Assembly: GCA_902540275.1 (NCBI GenBank)
Contig: CACBMB010000004.1
Span: 60,677 to 124,676, forward strand
Direction of reading: 5' to 3'
DNA: 64,000 nt
Source of the DNA: an uncultured Pelagibacteraceae bacterium
Lineage (GTDB): Bacteria > Pseudomonadota > Alphaproteobacteria > Pelagibacterales > Pelagibacteraceae
Part shown: piece by piece, positions 49,387 through 59,218 of the stretch
Layout: the number at the start of each line of letters is the position of its first letter
How positions within the stretch are numbered: the stretch's first letter is position 1
The notes under the pieces: generated by a model
What the model was told of the DNA's origin: nothing
Databases searched by the model: none
What the model saw: the letters and a program-made list of their open reading frames with translations, nothing else
Made by a program: the position numbers and the translations under genes

Positions 49387-50597
49387 GATATAAATCAAAA
49401 AAATTTTTGATTGATGGATTTAATGTCGACAAAATAGCTAAAACATACAAAACACCTGTTTATTGTTATTCCTTTAAAAGATTGAGAGAAAATATTAAAG
49501 ATTTTAAAAAAAATTTTAAACGTATCAATCCTTTAACTTGTTTTAGTGTGAAAGCTAACTCAAATAAAATATTATTAAATGAAATAGGTAAATTAGGATT
49601 AGGTGCAGATGTGGTTTCAATTGGTGAATTATTAAAAGCTCTTAAATCAGGTATTAAGCCAAATAAAATTGTATTTTCTGGAGTTGGTAAAACAAAAAAT
49701 GAATTGAGTTTTGCTATTGAGAAAAAAATTTTGTTGATAAATGCCGAGTCAAAAAGCGAAATTTTAGAAATTGAAAAAATAGCAAAAAGTAAAAAAAGAA
49801 AAGTTAATGTAGGAATAAGACTTAATCCAAATACTGATGCTAAAACTTTAAGTCAGATATCAACAGGAAAAAAAGAAAATAAATTTGGTGTATCTGAAAA
49901 AAGATTTTTAGAATTAACAAAGTATATTCGGCACTCTAAGTATATGAACCTTAAATGTTTAAGTGTTCATATTGGAAGTCAAATCCTCGATATAAAACCT
50001 TATGAAAAAATGCTAATGGTTTTAAACAAAATTATTAAAAAAACTAACTATCATTTTGAATATATCGATCTAGGTGGAGGTATGGGGATTGATTATAAAA
50101 ATAGTAATAAAAAATTAAATCTTAAAAAATATTCATTAATTGTTAAAAAATTTAAAGAAAAACATAAAACCAAAATAATTTTTGAACCTGGAAGATCTAT
50201 AATTGGAAACTCAGGAATACTAATTACAAAAATAATATATATTAAAGAAGGTCATAAAAAGAACTTTGTTATATTAGATGCTGCTATGAATGATTTTATG
50301 AGACCAGCTTTATACAATGCAAGACATCGAATAATACCTGCAATAAAAAATGAAAGTCAATCAAACAAAACTTATGAATTTGTTGGACCAATCTGCGAAA
50401 GTACTGATAAATTTTCTACAAACAAAAAATTTCAAAAATTACATGAAAATGATTTAATTTTAATTTGTGATGTTGGAGCTTATGGTATGTCACTTAGTTC
50501 AAATTATAATACAAGACCAAAACCAGTAGAAATACTTATTAAAAATTCAAAAATAAAAATTATAAATAAAAGACAGAACCTAAAAGATTTAATTTAA
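49383..50597 (+). CDS. lysA: diaminopimelate decarboxylase
   Basis: A 404-residue PLP enzyme converting meso-diaminopimelate to lysine. The PLP lysine is in CFSVKANSN, the glycine-rich phosphate loop is DLGGGMGIDY, and the substrate-contact segments EPGRSIIGNSG and PICESTDKF are present, with the dimer Tyr in CDVGAYGMSLSSNYN. Full length. Start ATG at 49383 overlaps the lptM stop. Confidence 0.96.
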   Translation: MRYKSKKFLIDGFNVDKIAKTYKTPVYCYSFKRLRENIKDFKKNFKRINPLTCFSVKANSNKILLNEIGKLGLGADVVSIGELLKALKSGIKPNKIVFSGVGKTKNELSFAIEKKILLINAESKSEILEIEKIAKSKKRKVNVGIRLNPNTDAKTLSQISTGKKENKFGVSEKRFLELTKYIRHSKYMNLKCLSVHIGSQILDIKPYEKMLMVLNKIIKKTNYHFEYIDLGGGMGIDYKNSNKKLNLKKYSLIVKKFKEKHKTKIIFEPGRSIIGNSGILITKIIYIKEGHKKNFVILDAAMNDFMRPALYNARHRIIPAIKNESQSNKTYEFVGPICESTDKFSTNKKFQKLHENDLILICDVGAYGMSLSSNYNTRPKPVEILIKNSKIKIINKRQNLKDLI

Positions 50598-50605
50598 CCT
50601 TTTTA

Positions 50606-51307
50606 ATGATAAAAAATTTTTTATTCTCAATTTTTTTTTTTATAGGAATAATTATAATTTCTATTGTTTTTATTCCATCCTTTTTTTTATCCCAAAAAAT
50701 AGTTTTGTTTGGTGGAAAATTGATGGGTTATTGGTCCGAACTTTGTTTAAGATTTATATTATCCACTAAAATTACACTTAAAGGTAGAGAAAATATTATA
50801 AATGATAGAAAATTTTTTATTGCTTCTTCTCACCAATCAATGTTTGAAACATTTTACCTCCAAACCATTTTTAACTCTCCAATTTTCATTCTTAAAAAAG
50901 AACTTTTAAATATTCCTATATTTGGCTGGTACTTAAAAAAAATTGGCTCTATTTCAATTAAAAGAGATAAAATAACTAAGGATAATTTAAATTTTTTTGA
51001 AAATATTTCAAATAAAGTAAAAAATTCTGATAGACCTCTAATAATATTCCCACAAGCTACTAGAGTTCCACCCTCAGAAAGACCAAATTTTAAAAAAGGT
51101 GTAGCTAGAATTTATGAAGAATTAAAAATTGACTGTCTTCCAATAGCTATAAATTCAGGATATGTTTGGCCGAAAAATTCAATCAAAAATTCTAATAAAG
51201 AAATTACAATTTCTATTCTTAAACCCATACCTCCAGGACTTAATAAAGGTGAATTTCTTGATACACTTGAAAAAAAAATTTATTCTGAATTAGATTTATT
51301 AAATTAA
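50606..51307 (+). CDS. plsC: 1-acyl-sn-glycerol-3-phosphate acyltransferase
   Basis: A 233-residue acyltransferase forming phosphatidic acid at the inner membrane. N-terminal hydrophobic helix (residues 5-30). Catalytic block I is SSHQSMFETF, where an Glu replaces the Asp of HX4D, a variant I know from alphaproteobacterial members. Other blocks: GSISIKRDK, IIFPQATR (FPEGTR position) and CLPIAINSG. It follows lysA by 8 nt and meets dnaN with a 4-nt stop overlap. Glycerolipid substrate is by family; lipid specificity is not readable. Confidence 0.88.
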   Translation: MIKNFLFSIFFFIGIIIISIVFIPSFFLSQKIVLFGGKLMGYWSELCLRFILSTKITLKGRENIINDRKFFIASSHQSMFETFYLQTIFNSPIFILKKELLNIPIFGWYLKKIGSISIKRDKITKDNLNFFENISNKVKNSDRPLIIFPQATRVPPSERPNFKKGVARIYEELKIDCLPIAINSGYVWPKNSIKNSNKEITISILKPIPPGLNKGEFLDTLEKKIYSELDLLN

Positions 51308-52416
51308 CCTTTCATAGGCATAACTACATAAATACTATCAAAATCACCAGGATCCTTTATTAAAACAGGTGATCCTGAGTCATTAAAAAATAATTCTATT
51401 TTTTCACCATCAATTTGTGAAGCTACATCTATGAGGTATCGTGAATTAAAACTTATTTCTAAATCATAATCGAACTTTATCATTAAAGTTTCTTTTCCAT
51501 CTCCACTATTAGAATTGTTAACTGATAGGTTTAAAGTATTCTTATTTAATATAAATTTTACACCATCTTTTTTATCTAATGATACTGACGCAACTCTATC
51601 AACAGAATTTAAAAATAATTTCAAATCGACCTCAAGCTTTTTAATATTATTTTTCGGGATTACTTGAATATAATTAGGAAATTTACCATCAATTAGTTTT
51701 GAAATTAATATACTATTCTGAAGCTCAAATTTAATTTTTGATTTTATATTTGATATTTTAACTTCACCATCATAATTTTCTAATAATGAACATAGTTGAA
51801 AAATAGTTTTCTTTGGTAAAATAACTGAATCAAAATCTATTTTATTTTTTAATTTCATTTTCGAAATGGACATACGATGACTGTCTGTTGCAACAGCTGT
51901 CAAATAATTTTTATCCTCTACTTCAGTTTGGTGAAGATAAATTCCACTTAAATAGTGTCTTGTTTCATCATTTGATATCGAAAATTTACATTTGTTAATT
52001 AGTTTTAATAACTCCTTAGATTTTACTGAAAACTCTTTATTATTAAAATTTTCATCCGTAACTGGAAACTCAGAAGGACTTATACAATTTAAATTGAAAA
52101 TAGATTTCTCTGACTCGAGGTGTAATTTGCTCACATCTGTTAAATTTAAATTTATTTTTTTACCAGAGGAGCATTTTCTCACAATATCATGCATTACAGA
52201 GGATTTTGTGGTTGTTTTTCCTTCCTCTAAGATTTCAACATCTTTAATTTGATGAATAAAAATTAAGTCAAGATCTGTAGCGGTTAATGTTAATTTTGAA
52301 TTTTGAGCATCTAATAATATGTTCGATAAAATTTCAAGTGTACTTCTTTTTTCTATTACTCCTTGGCAATAACCCAACGCTTGTTGTAAGTCTTGTTGAT
52401 TAATGTTAAATTTCAT
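51304..52416 (-). CDS. dnaN: DNA polymerase III sliding clamp (beta)
   Basis: A 370-residue beta clamp. It starts MKFNINQQDLQQALGYCQGVIEKR and ends YVVMPMKG, both typical, with YLSGIYLHQ and ATDSHRM in the middle. It forms a ring around DNA that tethers the polymerase. The start overlaps the dnaA stop region by 11 nt. recF is not downstream, unlike the common order; plsC meets it instead. Confidence 0.96.
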   Translation of the reverse strand: MKFNINQQDLQQALGYCQGVIEKRSTLEILSNILLDAQNSKLTLTATDLDLIFIHQIKDVEILEEGKTTTKSSVMHDIVRKCSSGKKINLNLTDVSKLHLESEKSIFNLNCISPSEFPVTDENFNNKEFSVKSKELLKLINKCKFSISNDETRHYLSGIYLHQTEVEDKNYLTAVATDSHRMSISKMKLKNKIDFDSVILPKKTIFQLCSLLENYDGEVKISNIKSKIKFELQNSILISKLIDGKFPNYIQVIPKNNIKKLEVDLKLFLNSVDRVASVSLDKKDGVKFILNKNTLNLSVNNSNSGDGKETLMIKFDYDLEISFNSRYLIDVASQIDGEKIELFFNDSGSPVLIKDPGDFDSIYVVMPMKG

Positions 52417-53815
52417 TTTCTTTATTGTATAATATTTGATTTTTAAGTTTGTTTATATTTTCAGTCACCTCTGGATTTTTTTCTTTCAGTTTTTCAATCG
52501 TTTTAACAGAATGAATTATAGTTGTATGATCTCTATTAGAAAATTCTCTACCTATTTCAGGTAGGGATTTTGAAGTCAAAATTTTAGTTAAATATATGGC
52601 TGTCTGTCTTGGTCTTACTAAATATCGAGATCTTCGAGATGATAACATTTCATTTTTACTAATTTTGAAAAATTTACAAACTAAAGTTTGTATCAAATCA
52701 ATGGTTACATTATTTTCATTCAAATTTAGAAGATCTTTCAATATCACTTTGGTCTCTGATAAACTTGGAGTTTTATTATAAATTCTTGAAAATGAAACTA
52801 TTCTATTGATTGCACCAACTAATTCTCTAATACTAGTGATTATTTCTGAACTTATAAAATTTTGTACATCCTGTGAAATTTTAGATTGTTCAGGGTATAA
52901 GCTACACAACTCTTCTAATTTTTTTTCAACTATTTTTTTTCTAAGATCAATATCAGGTTTTTGTATATCAACAACTAATCCACCTGAAAATCTTGATTTA
53001 ATTCTTTCTTGTATTCTAGACAATCTATTAGGAGGTCTATCAGCTGAAATGATTATCTGAGAACCTTTCTCTATCAATGCATTAAAAGTATGAAAAAACT
53101 CCTCCTGCATAGCTTCTTTACCATTCATAAATTGAATATCATCAATTAATAGAACATCTGTGTTTCTAAAATATTCTTTAAACTTGACCATATCGTTTGC
53201 TTTTATTGATTTTACAAATTGATACATGAACCTTTCTGCTGAAATAAACATTACTTTTTTATCTTTTTTTAATTCAAGTCCTATTGAATTAAGAAGATGA
53301 GTTTTACCCATTCCAACTCCCCCATAAATAAAAAGTGGGTTATAATATGAAATTTTTTCTGAGACTTTTAGAGATGCTTGATGTGCTAATTTATTACTCT
53401 TACCAGTTACAAAATTATCAAATCTCTTGTTGGGATCTATTCGATTATATAATAAATAAGAATCTTTTATAAATGAAATATTTTCATTATCTTTAGTTTT
53501 TTCAAAAATATTTTGATATTCATTCTTTGTTTTGTCTATAATTTTAAATTCAACTCTTGTTACATCTTTTTTATAACTTTTTATAATTTGTAATATTTGA
53601 TCCAGGTATCTAGAGGTAATCCAATCACGAATAAATCTTGTGGGAACTGAGAGTAAAAGGTAATTATGGTGTTCCTCAATAAAATCAATCTTTTTTAACC
53701 AGCTTTCAAATATATCTACACCTAATCTATTTTTCATTTCACTTTGAATTAAATTCCAATCAAAGTTTTTAATTTCTAAATTATTTAAATTTTGATTAAT
53801 AATATTATTTTTCAT
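52406..53815 (-). CDS. dnaA: chromosomal replication initiator DnaA
   Basis: A 469-residue DnaA. N-domain, then AAA+ core with Walker A GGVGMGKTHLLN and Walker B VLLIDDIQF, arginine-finger region, and C-terminal DNA-binding domain ending with the DnaA signature FSNRDHTTIIHSVKTIEK. It binds DnaA boxes at oriC and melts the origin. It is followed by dnaN with overlap. The 278 nt upstream (to rpsT) are A+T-rich but contain no convincing DnaA boxes. Confidence 0.96.
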   Translation of the reverse strand: MKNNIINQNLNNLEIKNFDWNLIQSEMKNRLGVDIFESWLKKIDFIEEHHNYLLLSVPTRFIRDWITSRYLDQILQIIKSYKKDVTRVEFKIIDKTKNEYQNIFEKTKDNENISFIKDSYLLYNRIDPNKRFDNFVTGKSNKLAHQASLKVSEKISYYNPLFIYGGVGMGKTHLLNSIGLELKKDKKVMFISAERFMYQFVKSIKANDMVKFKEYFRNTDVLLIDDIQFMNGKEAMQEEFFHTFNALIEKGSQIIISADRPPNRLSRIQERIKSRFSGGLVVDIQKPDIDLRKKIVEKKLEELCSLYPEQSKISQDVQNFISSEIITSIRELVGAINRIVSFSRIYNKTPSLSETKVILKDLLNLNENNVTIDLIQTLVCKFFKISKNEMLSSRRSRYLVRPRQTAIYLTKILTSKSLPEIGREFSNRDHTTIIHSVKTIEKLKEKNPEVTENINKLKNQILYNKENEI

Positions 53816-54093
53816 TATTATTTTGGAGAGAGTCCAGTTAGAGCTATTATAAATTTATTTCAACAAATTATTTTTAAAATAAAAAAAAAAATAAAATCTA
53901 GGATTGTGCAATCTATTAATGTATTTTGATAAATTATAAATAAATTTTAGATTTAGTTTTTAAAAATAAAATTTATGATTGAATAGTAAAAGAATAAATA
54001 TTTACTAACTCTAAATCTTGTATTTTAAATATAGAGGACTATACATTTTGTAGATCGGCAAGTTGTATTTAAAAAAACAACTCACGGTATAAA
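53816..54093. other. dnaA-rpsT intergenic region, A+T-rich, origin not established
   Basis: A 278-nt gap upstream of dnaA and downstream of rpsT. It is very A+T-rich and would melt readily, but I find no cluster of TTATNCACA boxes; the best, TTGTGCAAT-like near 53906, matches poorly. A weak hairpin (AGTTGT...ACAACT, about 54060-54085) may end rpsT. It must carry the dnaA promoter. Confidence 0.35.
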
Positions 54094-54354
54094 TTAAATT
54101 AAAGCAATTCTTTTTGTAATCCTTGACACATTCCTTGAAGCATTTTGCTTTTTAATTATTCCAGTTTTAGCAACTTTCATAAGTTCAGAATTCAACTTAG
54201 GTAAGAACTTTAATGCTTCGGTTTTTTTTTTACTGTTTATAAGTAAATTCATTTTTTTAAGAGCATTTTTATATCTGCTTCTCCTAGCTTTATTAACTGT
54301 AGTCTGTTTTGATATTCTTCTTATTCTTTTTATTGCTGATTTAGTATTTGCCAT
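54094..54354 (-). CDS. rpsT: 30S ribosomal protein S20 (bS20)
   Basis: An 86-residue S20 starting MANTKSAIKRIRRISKQT, then basic helices including RRSRYKNALKKM and RNVSRITKRI. It binds 16S rRNA early in small-subunit assembly. Position between mutM and dnaA is usual for alphaproteobacteria. Normal length. Confidence 0.97.
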   Translation of the reverse strand: MANTKSAIKRIRRISKQTTVNKARRSRYKNALKKMNLLINSKKKTEALKFLPKLNSELMKVAKTGIIKKQNASRNVSRITKRIALI

Positions 54355-54405
54355 TTGGGCGTGCTATATAACTTGAGAATTTATACTGGTCAATCAAATA
54401 ATTAG

Positions 54406-55269
54406 TTATTTTTGACAAGAATTACAAAAAAAAGAGGATCTATTTGAAATATTTTTTTTTTTAATAATTCCACTGCAGTTATATCTTTTACATTTAAGAC
54501 CTTCTCTTTGATAAACTTTGAAGTTTCTTTGAAAATTACCTTCTTTACCGATAATATTCTTGAAATTTCTTATACTTGATCCACCTTTTCTTATTGCATC
54601 AAGAAGAATTATTTTTGAATCATTTTCAAGTTTTTTACATTCCTCTTTATTTAAATATCTTCCTTTTTTACTAGGTTTAATTTTACTCAAATATAATATT
54701 TCGCTTGCATATATATTGCCTATACCAGAAACAAAATTTTGATCTAATAAAAAGCTTTTAATATTTTTTTCCTTATTTTTTAAAAATGAAAAAATATAAT
54801 TTGAATTAAATTTTGAACTAAAAGGTTCAGGACCAAATTTTTTAAATTTTTTTTCTAAAAGTTTATAATTTCCTACAATATCAACAAAACCAAATCTTCT
54901 TGGATCATTATAAACTAATTTTAAATCATCAAAAAAAATTTCTATGTGATTATGTTTTTTAGGTAAAAACGGCGAATGATAAAAACTCGTGTTTGTCATA
55001 TTATTTTTTTTTTTACTTTTAACTAAATGAATGGTTCCAGACATACCAAGATGTATGACGCATATACGCTTGTTTGACAAAAATAAATTCAGATATTTAG
55101 AGAAACGTTTTACTTCAATTATTTTTTGATTTTTTAAAAAATCTTCAAACCCTAAAGGAACCTTAAACCTTAAATTTCTATTTTTAACTATTACTTTTTT
55201 AATGATTTTTCCCTTAATTTTTTTATCAAGTGATTGTCTAACTATTTCTACTTCTGGTAATTCTGGCAT
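54406..55269 (-). CDS. mutM: formamidopyrimidine-DNA glycosylase
   Basis: A 287-residue base-excision repair enzyme removing 8-oxoguanine and Fapy bases. The mature N-terminal proline starts PELPEVE with catalytic Glu; the helix-two-turn-helix has FVSGIGNIYASEILYLSKI; the C-terminal zinc finger has CKRYNC and CNSC. All catalytic and zinc residues are present. It is divergent from ubiE by about 32 nt. Confidence 0.95.
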   Translation of the reverse strand: MPELPEVEIVRQSLDKKIKGKIIKKVIVKNRNLRFKVPLGFEDFLKNQKIIEVKRFSKYLNLFLSNKRICVIHLGMSGTIHLVKSKKKNNMTNTSFYHSPFLPKKHNHIEIFFDDLKLVYNDPRRFGFVDIVGNYKLLEKKFKKFGPEPFSSKFNSNYIFSFLKNKEKNIKSFLLDQNFVSGIGNIYASEILYLSKIKPSKKGRYLNKEECKKLENDSKIILLDAIRKGGSSIRNFKNIIGKEGNFQRNFKVYQREGLKCKRYNCSGIIKKKNISNRSSFFCNSCQK

Positions 55270-55301
55270 TTAATATTATATTGAGTATATAATTTTTTTA
55301 T

Positions 55302-56006
55302 ATGGAACAATATCTTCAAAATAAAAAAGGGCTAGTACAAAATGTTTTTGATAAAGTCTTTGATCAATATGACATAATGAATGATATAATGTCATTAGGA
55401 ATACATCGCTTATGGAAAAAAGATTTAATTTATTTGATGAATCCTTCTTACAACCAAAATTTGATTGATGTTGCTTGTGGCACAGGAGATATAGCAAAGC
55501 TTTTTTTAAATAACACAAATAAAGATGCAAAAATTACTTGTGTGGATCCAAATAGAGGAATGGTGAGCAAGGGAAAAGACAAATTAAAAAAATTTAAAAA
55601 TTTAAAATGGATAGTTTCTTCTGCAGAAAATTTACCTGTAAATGATAATGCTTTTGATTTTTATACAATAAGTTTTGGTTTAAGAAACACAAAAGACATC
55701 AAAAAATCATTAAGCGAAGCTTATAGAGTTTTAAAACCTGGTGGTCGTTTCTTATGTCTTGAGTTTTCAAAAATTCAAAATTCAAACCTAAACTTTTTAT
55801 TTAAGAATTATTCAAAAATAATTCCATCTATTGGAAAAATTATAGTAGGAGAAAGAGAACCTTATGAATATCTTATTCAAAGTATTGATAATTTTCTTAA
55901 TCAAGAGGAATTAATTGATTTGATGATAGAAAATGATTTTAAAAAATGTAGTTATAGAAACTTATCTGGTGGCATAGTTTCTATACATACTGGATGGAAA
56001 ATTTAA
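55302..56006 (+). CDS. ubiE: ubiquinone/menaquinone C-methyltransferase
   Basis: A 234-residue SAM methyltransferase for ring C-methylation in ubiquinone synthesis. Start YLQNKKGLVQNVFDKVFDQYD, SAM motif DVACGTGDIAKLF, GLRNTKDIKKSLSEAYRVLKPGG (UbiE signature) and the terminal SGGIVSIHTGWKI are all typical. It overlaps the ubiB start by one base (TAATG). ubiE-ubiB-coaBC-dut here is an alphaproteobacterial order. Confidence 0.96.
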   Translation: MEQYLQNKKGLVQNVFDKVFDQYDIMNDIMSLGIHRLWKKDLIYLMNPSYNQNLIDVACGTGDIAKLFLNNTNKDAKITCVDPNRGMVSKGKDKLKKFKNLKWIVSSAENLPVNDNAFDFYTISFGLRNTKDIKKSLSEAYRVLKPGGRFLCLEFSKIQNSNLNFLFKNYSKIIPSIGKIIVGEREPYEYLIQSIDNFLNQEELIDLMIENDFKKCSYRNLSGGIVSIHTGWKI

Positions 56007-57574
56007 TGATTAAAAAATTAATCACCCTTTTTCGACTCGGAAGAAAAATTGCAAAATCAGATATTTTAGATATTGCCTCAAAATTTCAACAACCTCCTTT
56101 AATGATTAAAATTTTATTTAAAATTTTATCATTTTCTTTAAGCTCAAAAAAACAAAATGAAACTTCAACAAATGATGGGGAAAAATTATCCAAAACATTA
56201 GAGTCATTAGGAACAACTTTTATAAAGCTTGGACAATTTTTGGCTACAAGACCAGACATTATTGGTGAAGAACTCTCAAAAAAACTTGAGAATCTTCAAG
56301 ATAAATTGCCACCATTTTCTTTACTTGAAGCAAAGGAAATAATTAAAAATGATTTAGGTGATGATTGTTTCAATTCTATAATTAATTTAAGTGATCCTGT
56401 AGCTGCAGCATCAATAGCTCAAGTACATAAGGCACAAATTAATGATAATGGAACAATAAAAGATGTAGCTATTAAAATTCTTCGCCCAAACATTAAAAAA
56501 ATATTCAATGAGGAAATAGATGCAATGATGCTTTTTGCTTTCTTAGTTGAATCATTCGTGAAAAAAACAAAAAGATTAAAATTAGTTGAAGTAGTTTTTT
56601 TGTTGAAAGAAATCACCAATCTTGAGATGGATCTTAGATTCGAGGCTGCTGCAGCTAATGAGTATGCTGAAAATACTAAAAATGATGTTGGATTTAGAGT
56701 TCCTGAAATCTATTGGAATTTTACAAGTGAAAACGTTATGACATTGGATTGGGTTGAAGGAATTTCGATAAGAGAAACTGAACAACTAAAAATTAATAAA
56801 TTTAATACTGAAAAAATTGCAGAAGATATAATTCAAAACTTTTTAAGACATGCTGTCAGAGATGGTTTTTTTCATGCAGATATGCACCAGGGAAATATAT
56901 TTATTGATAATAATGGACACATAGTACCGATTGATTTTGGAATAATGGGTAGACTTGACAAAATGAGTAAGAGATTTTTAGCTGAAATATTATTTGGTTT
57001 TATTCAAAGAGATTATCGTAAAGTTGCCGAAGTTCACCTAGTCGCTGGCTTAGTCCCCAAAGAAGTGCCAATCGATGATTTGGCTCAAGCTTTAAGATCT
57101 ATAGGGGAACCAATTTTTGGTCAGGCAGTAAAAGATATATCTGGTGGTAAATTATTAAAACAATTATTTGATGTTACTGAGAAATTTAATATGCAAACCC
57201 AACCTCAACTGTTAATGTTACAAAAAACAATGGTTGTTGTTGAGGGTGTTGCAAGAAAACTAAACCCGAACACTAATATTTGGACTACATCAAAACCTGT
57301 TCTAGAAAACTGGCTTAAAGAAACAAAAGATCCAATGACAACCATAAACGAGACAATTAAAAACACTTCTGAAGTAATTAAAAGATTACCAGAATTTCCA
57401 GAAATTATGGATAAGGCTAATCAAGCTCTAACGTATTTAGCTAGTGGTCAAATTCCACAAAATTCTAATTCATATACAGCTTTGAATACTAAAAAAATTG
57501 AGATGATTGCTTTTAGAAACCAATCTATTATTGGCTTATTAGTCCTTGTAATTTTTGGTCTATTGGTATTTTAA
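56006..57574 (+). CDS. ubiB: UbiB atypical kinase/ATPase for ubiquinone synthesis
   Basis: A 522-residue protein of the ABC1/ADCK/UbiB family. The KxGQ motif KLGQFLATRPDI, nucleotide-loop AAASIAQVHKA, catalytic FFHADMHQGNIFID and DFGIMGRL are clear; two C-terminal hydrophobic helices anchor it to the membrane. It supports ubiquinone synthesis, likely by ATP-driven extraction of lipid intermediates. I start at 56006 (ATG overlapping the ubiE stop), giving MIKKLITLFRLGR; an ATG at 55994 adds four residues only. Confidence 0.94.
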   Translation: MIKKLITLFRLGRKIAKSDILDIASKFQQPPLMIKILFKILSFSLSSKKQNETSTNDGEKLSKTLESLGTTFIKLGQFLATRPDIIGEELSKKLENLQDKLPPFSLLEAKEIIKNDLGDDCFNSIINLSDPVAAASIAQVHKAQINDNGTIKDVAIKILRPNIKKIFNEEIDAMMLFAFLVESFVKKTKRLKLVEVVFLLKEITNLEMDLRFEAAAANEYAENTKNDVGFRVPEIYWNFTSENVMTLDWVEGISIRETEQLKINKFNTEKIAEDIIQNFLRHAVRDGFFHADMHQGNIFIDNNGHIVPIDFGIMGRLDKMSKRFLAEILFGFIQRDYRKVAEVHLVAGLVPKEVPIDDLAQALRSIGEPIFGQAVKDISGGKLLKQLFDVTEKFNMQTQPQLLMLQKTMVVVEGVARKLNPNTNIWTTSKPVLENWLKETKDPMTTINETIKNTSEVIKRLPEFPEIMDKANQALTYLASGQIPQNSNSYTALNTKKIEMIAFRNQSIIGLLVLVIFGLLVF

Positions 57575-57582
57575 TTCACACG

Positions 57583-58782
57583 ATGAATAATTTTAATAAC
57601 AAAAAAGTCTTATTAATAATTTGTGGTGGGATAGCTGCATATAAAAGTCTTGAAATAATAAGACTTTTAAAAAAAAATGGTGTGATTATAAAAACGATTC
57701 TAACAAAAAATGGTGCCGAATTTGTGACACCTCTCTCAATTACTTCACTTTCACAATCAAAAGTTTATCAAGATCTTTTTAGTTTGGAAAATGAAGCAGA
57801 AATGGATCATATTAGTCTGTCAAGATGGGCAGATCTTATATTAATCGCTCCTGCTACAGCTAATACGATATCTAAACTCGCAAATGGAATTTCTGATGAT
57901 TTAGCTTCTACGGTTGCTCTTGCATCAAATAAAAAAATTTTTATTGCTCCTGCCATGAATGTAAGAATGTGGGAACATCAATCTACTAAAGAAAATATAG
58001 CTAAACTAAAAACTTATGACTATAAAATTATTGGTCCTACTATTGGAGATATGGCATGTGGAGAATATGGTGAGGGGAAGATGTTAGATCCCAAAGAAAT
58101 AATAAATTATTTAAAAAGTTATTTTGAAAATTTTAAACCAAAAAATAAATTTAAAGCAATTGTAACTGCAGGGCCTACTAATGAATATATTGATCCAGTA
58201 AGATTTATTACGAATAAATCTAGCGGAAAACAAGGTTATGAGATTGCAAAATCGTTATCAAAAAAAGGTTTTGATACAACCTTGATATCCGGACCTACAA
58301 ATTTAAAAATAGAAAATGATATTAATTTAATACAGGTTGAAACTGCTGAGGAAATGTTTCAAGCAACACTAAAGAATTTACCAGTTGATGTTGCAATATT
58401 TTCAGCTGCTGTAGGTGATTATAAGATAAAAAAAACTTCTAAAATAAAAATTAAAAAACAAGACAAACTCAATTTAGAGTTAGAAAAAAATGTAGATATT
58501 CTTAATTATGTATCTAATCATAATTCTTTAAGACCTAAACTTGTTGTTGGTTTTGCAGCTGAAACTAATAATTTAGAAGATTATGCAAATAAAAAATTAA
58601 ATGAAAAAAATTGTGACTGGATAATTGCAAATGATGTAATGAATAAAAAGATTGGATTTAATTCTGATTATAATGAGGTCTCAATTTTTTATAAGAATGA
58701 TAAAATTGACAAACTTGCTCATAAACTTAAGTCTGAAATTTCAGATGAGATAGTAGAAAAAATTATTAATCATTTAAACTAA
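57583..58782 (+). CDS. coaBC: phosphopantothenoylcysteine decarboxylase / synthetase
   Basis: A 399-residue bifunctional enzyme of coenzyme A synthesis. CoaC (1-180): GGIAAYKSLEIIRLL, the FMN region, and the substrate loop PAMNVRMWEH. CoaB (190-399): TAGPTNEYIDPVRFITNKSSGKQGYEIA and VGFAAETN. It adds cysteine to 4'-phosphopantothenate and decarboxylates the product. The stop overlaps the dut start by one base. Confidence 0.95.
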   Translation: MNNFNNKKVLLIICGGIAAYKSLEIIRLLKKNGVIIKTILTKNGAEFVTPLSITSLSQSKVYQDLFSLENEAEMDHISLSRWADLILIAPATANTISKLANGISDDLASTVALASNKKIFIAPAMNVRMWEHQSTKENIAKLKTYDYKIIGPTIGDMACGEYGEGKMLDPKEIINYLKSYFENFKPKNKFKAIVTAGPTNEYIDPVRFITNKSSGKQGYEIAKSLSKKGFDTTLISGPTNLKIENDINLIQVETAEEMFQATLKNLPVDVAIFSAAVGDYKIKKTSKIKIKKQDKLNLELEKNVDILNYVSNHNSLRPKLVVGFAAETNNLEDYANKKLNEKNCDWIIANDVMNKKIGFNSDYNEVSIFYKNDKIDKLAHKLKSEISDEIVEKIINHLN

Positions 58783-59218
58783 TGGTTAAAGTATTTATTA
58801 AAAAATTAAATTCCTCAGCACAATTGCCTTCTTATAAAACTAGTGGGGCATCAGGTATGGATTTAATGGCTTGTATAGAAAAAACAATTAATTTAGAACC
58901 AGGCAAGTCTTGTCTTGTCCCAACCGGATTGTCTGTTGCATTTCCTAAAGAATATGAAATTCAAATTAGGCCAGGTCTGGATTGGCGGCAAAAAATAATA
59001 TTAGTGTTTTAAATACACCAGGCACAATTGATAGCGACTATAGAGGGGAGCTTAAGATTATTTTATATAATCATAGTAAAGTAAATTTTACTATAAATAA
59101 TAACGATAGAGTTGCACAAATGATTTTGACCCCTATTATTAAAATGGAACTAGAGGAGTCCGATAAACTTCCAGATTCTATAAGAGGTGAGAGAGGGTTT
59201 GGTTCAACAGGTAAATGA
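58782..59218 (+). pseudogene. dut: dUTP diphosphatase, interrupted by a one-base frameshift
   Basis: Two frames together encode one dUTPase. The first (58782-59012) runs MVKVFIKKLNSSAQLPSYKT... to EIQIRPGLDW; the second continues from SGLAAKNNISVLNTPGTIDSDYRGE to GERGFGSTGK. The break is at motif 2, where PRSGLA should be read. The DNA has CCAGGTCTGG where CCAAGG... would restore PRSGL, so one base is missing near 58971. Length with the base restored is 145 residues, normal. It may be a sequencing or assembly error or a true mutation. Dut limits dUTP and makes dUMP; loss is usually harmful, so error is likely. Confidence 0.9.

Noticed and set aside
53816..54093. Possible replication origin upstream of dnaA
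   Set aside because: A+T-rich, but the whole window is; no cluster of DnaA boxes is seen. A GC-skew plot over the chromosome would be needed.
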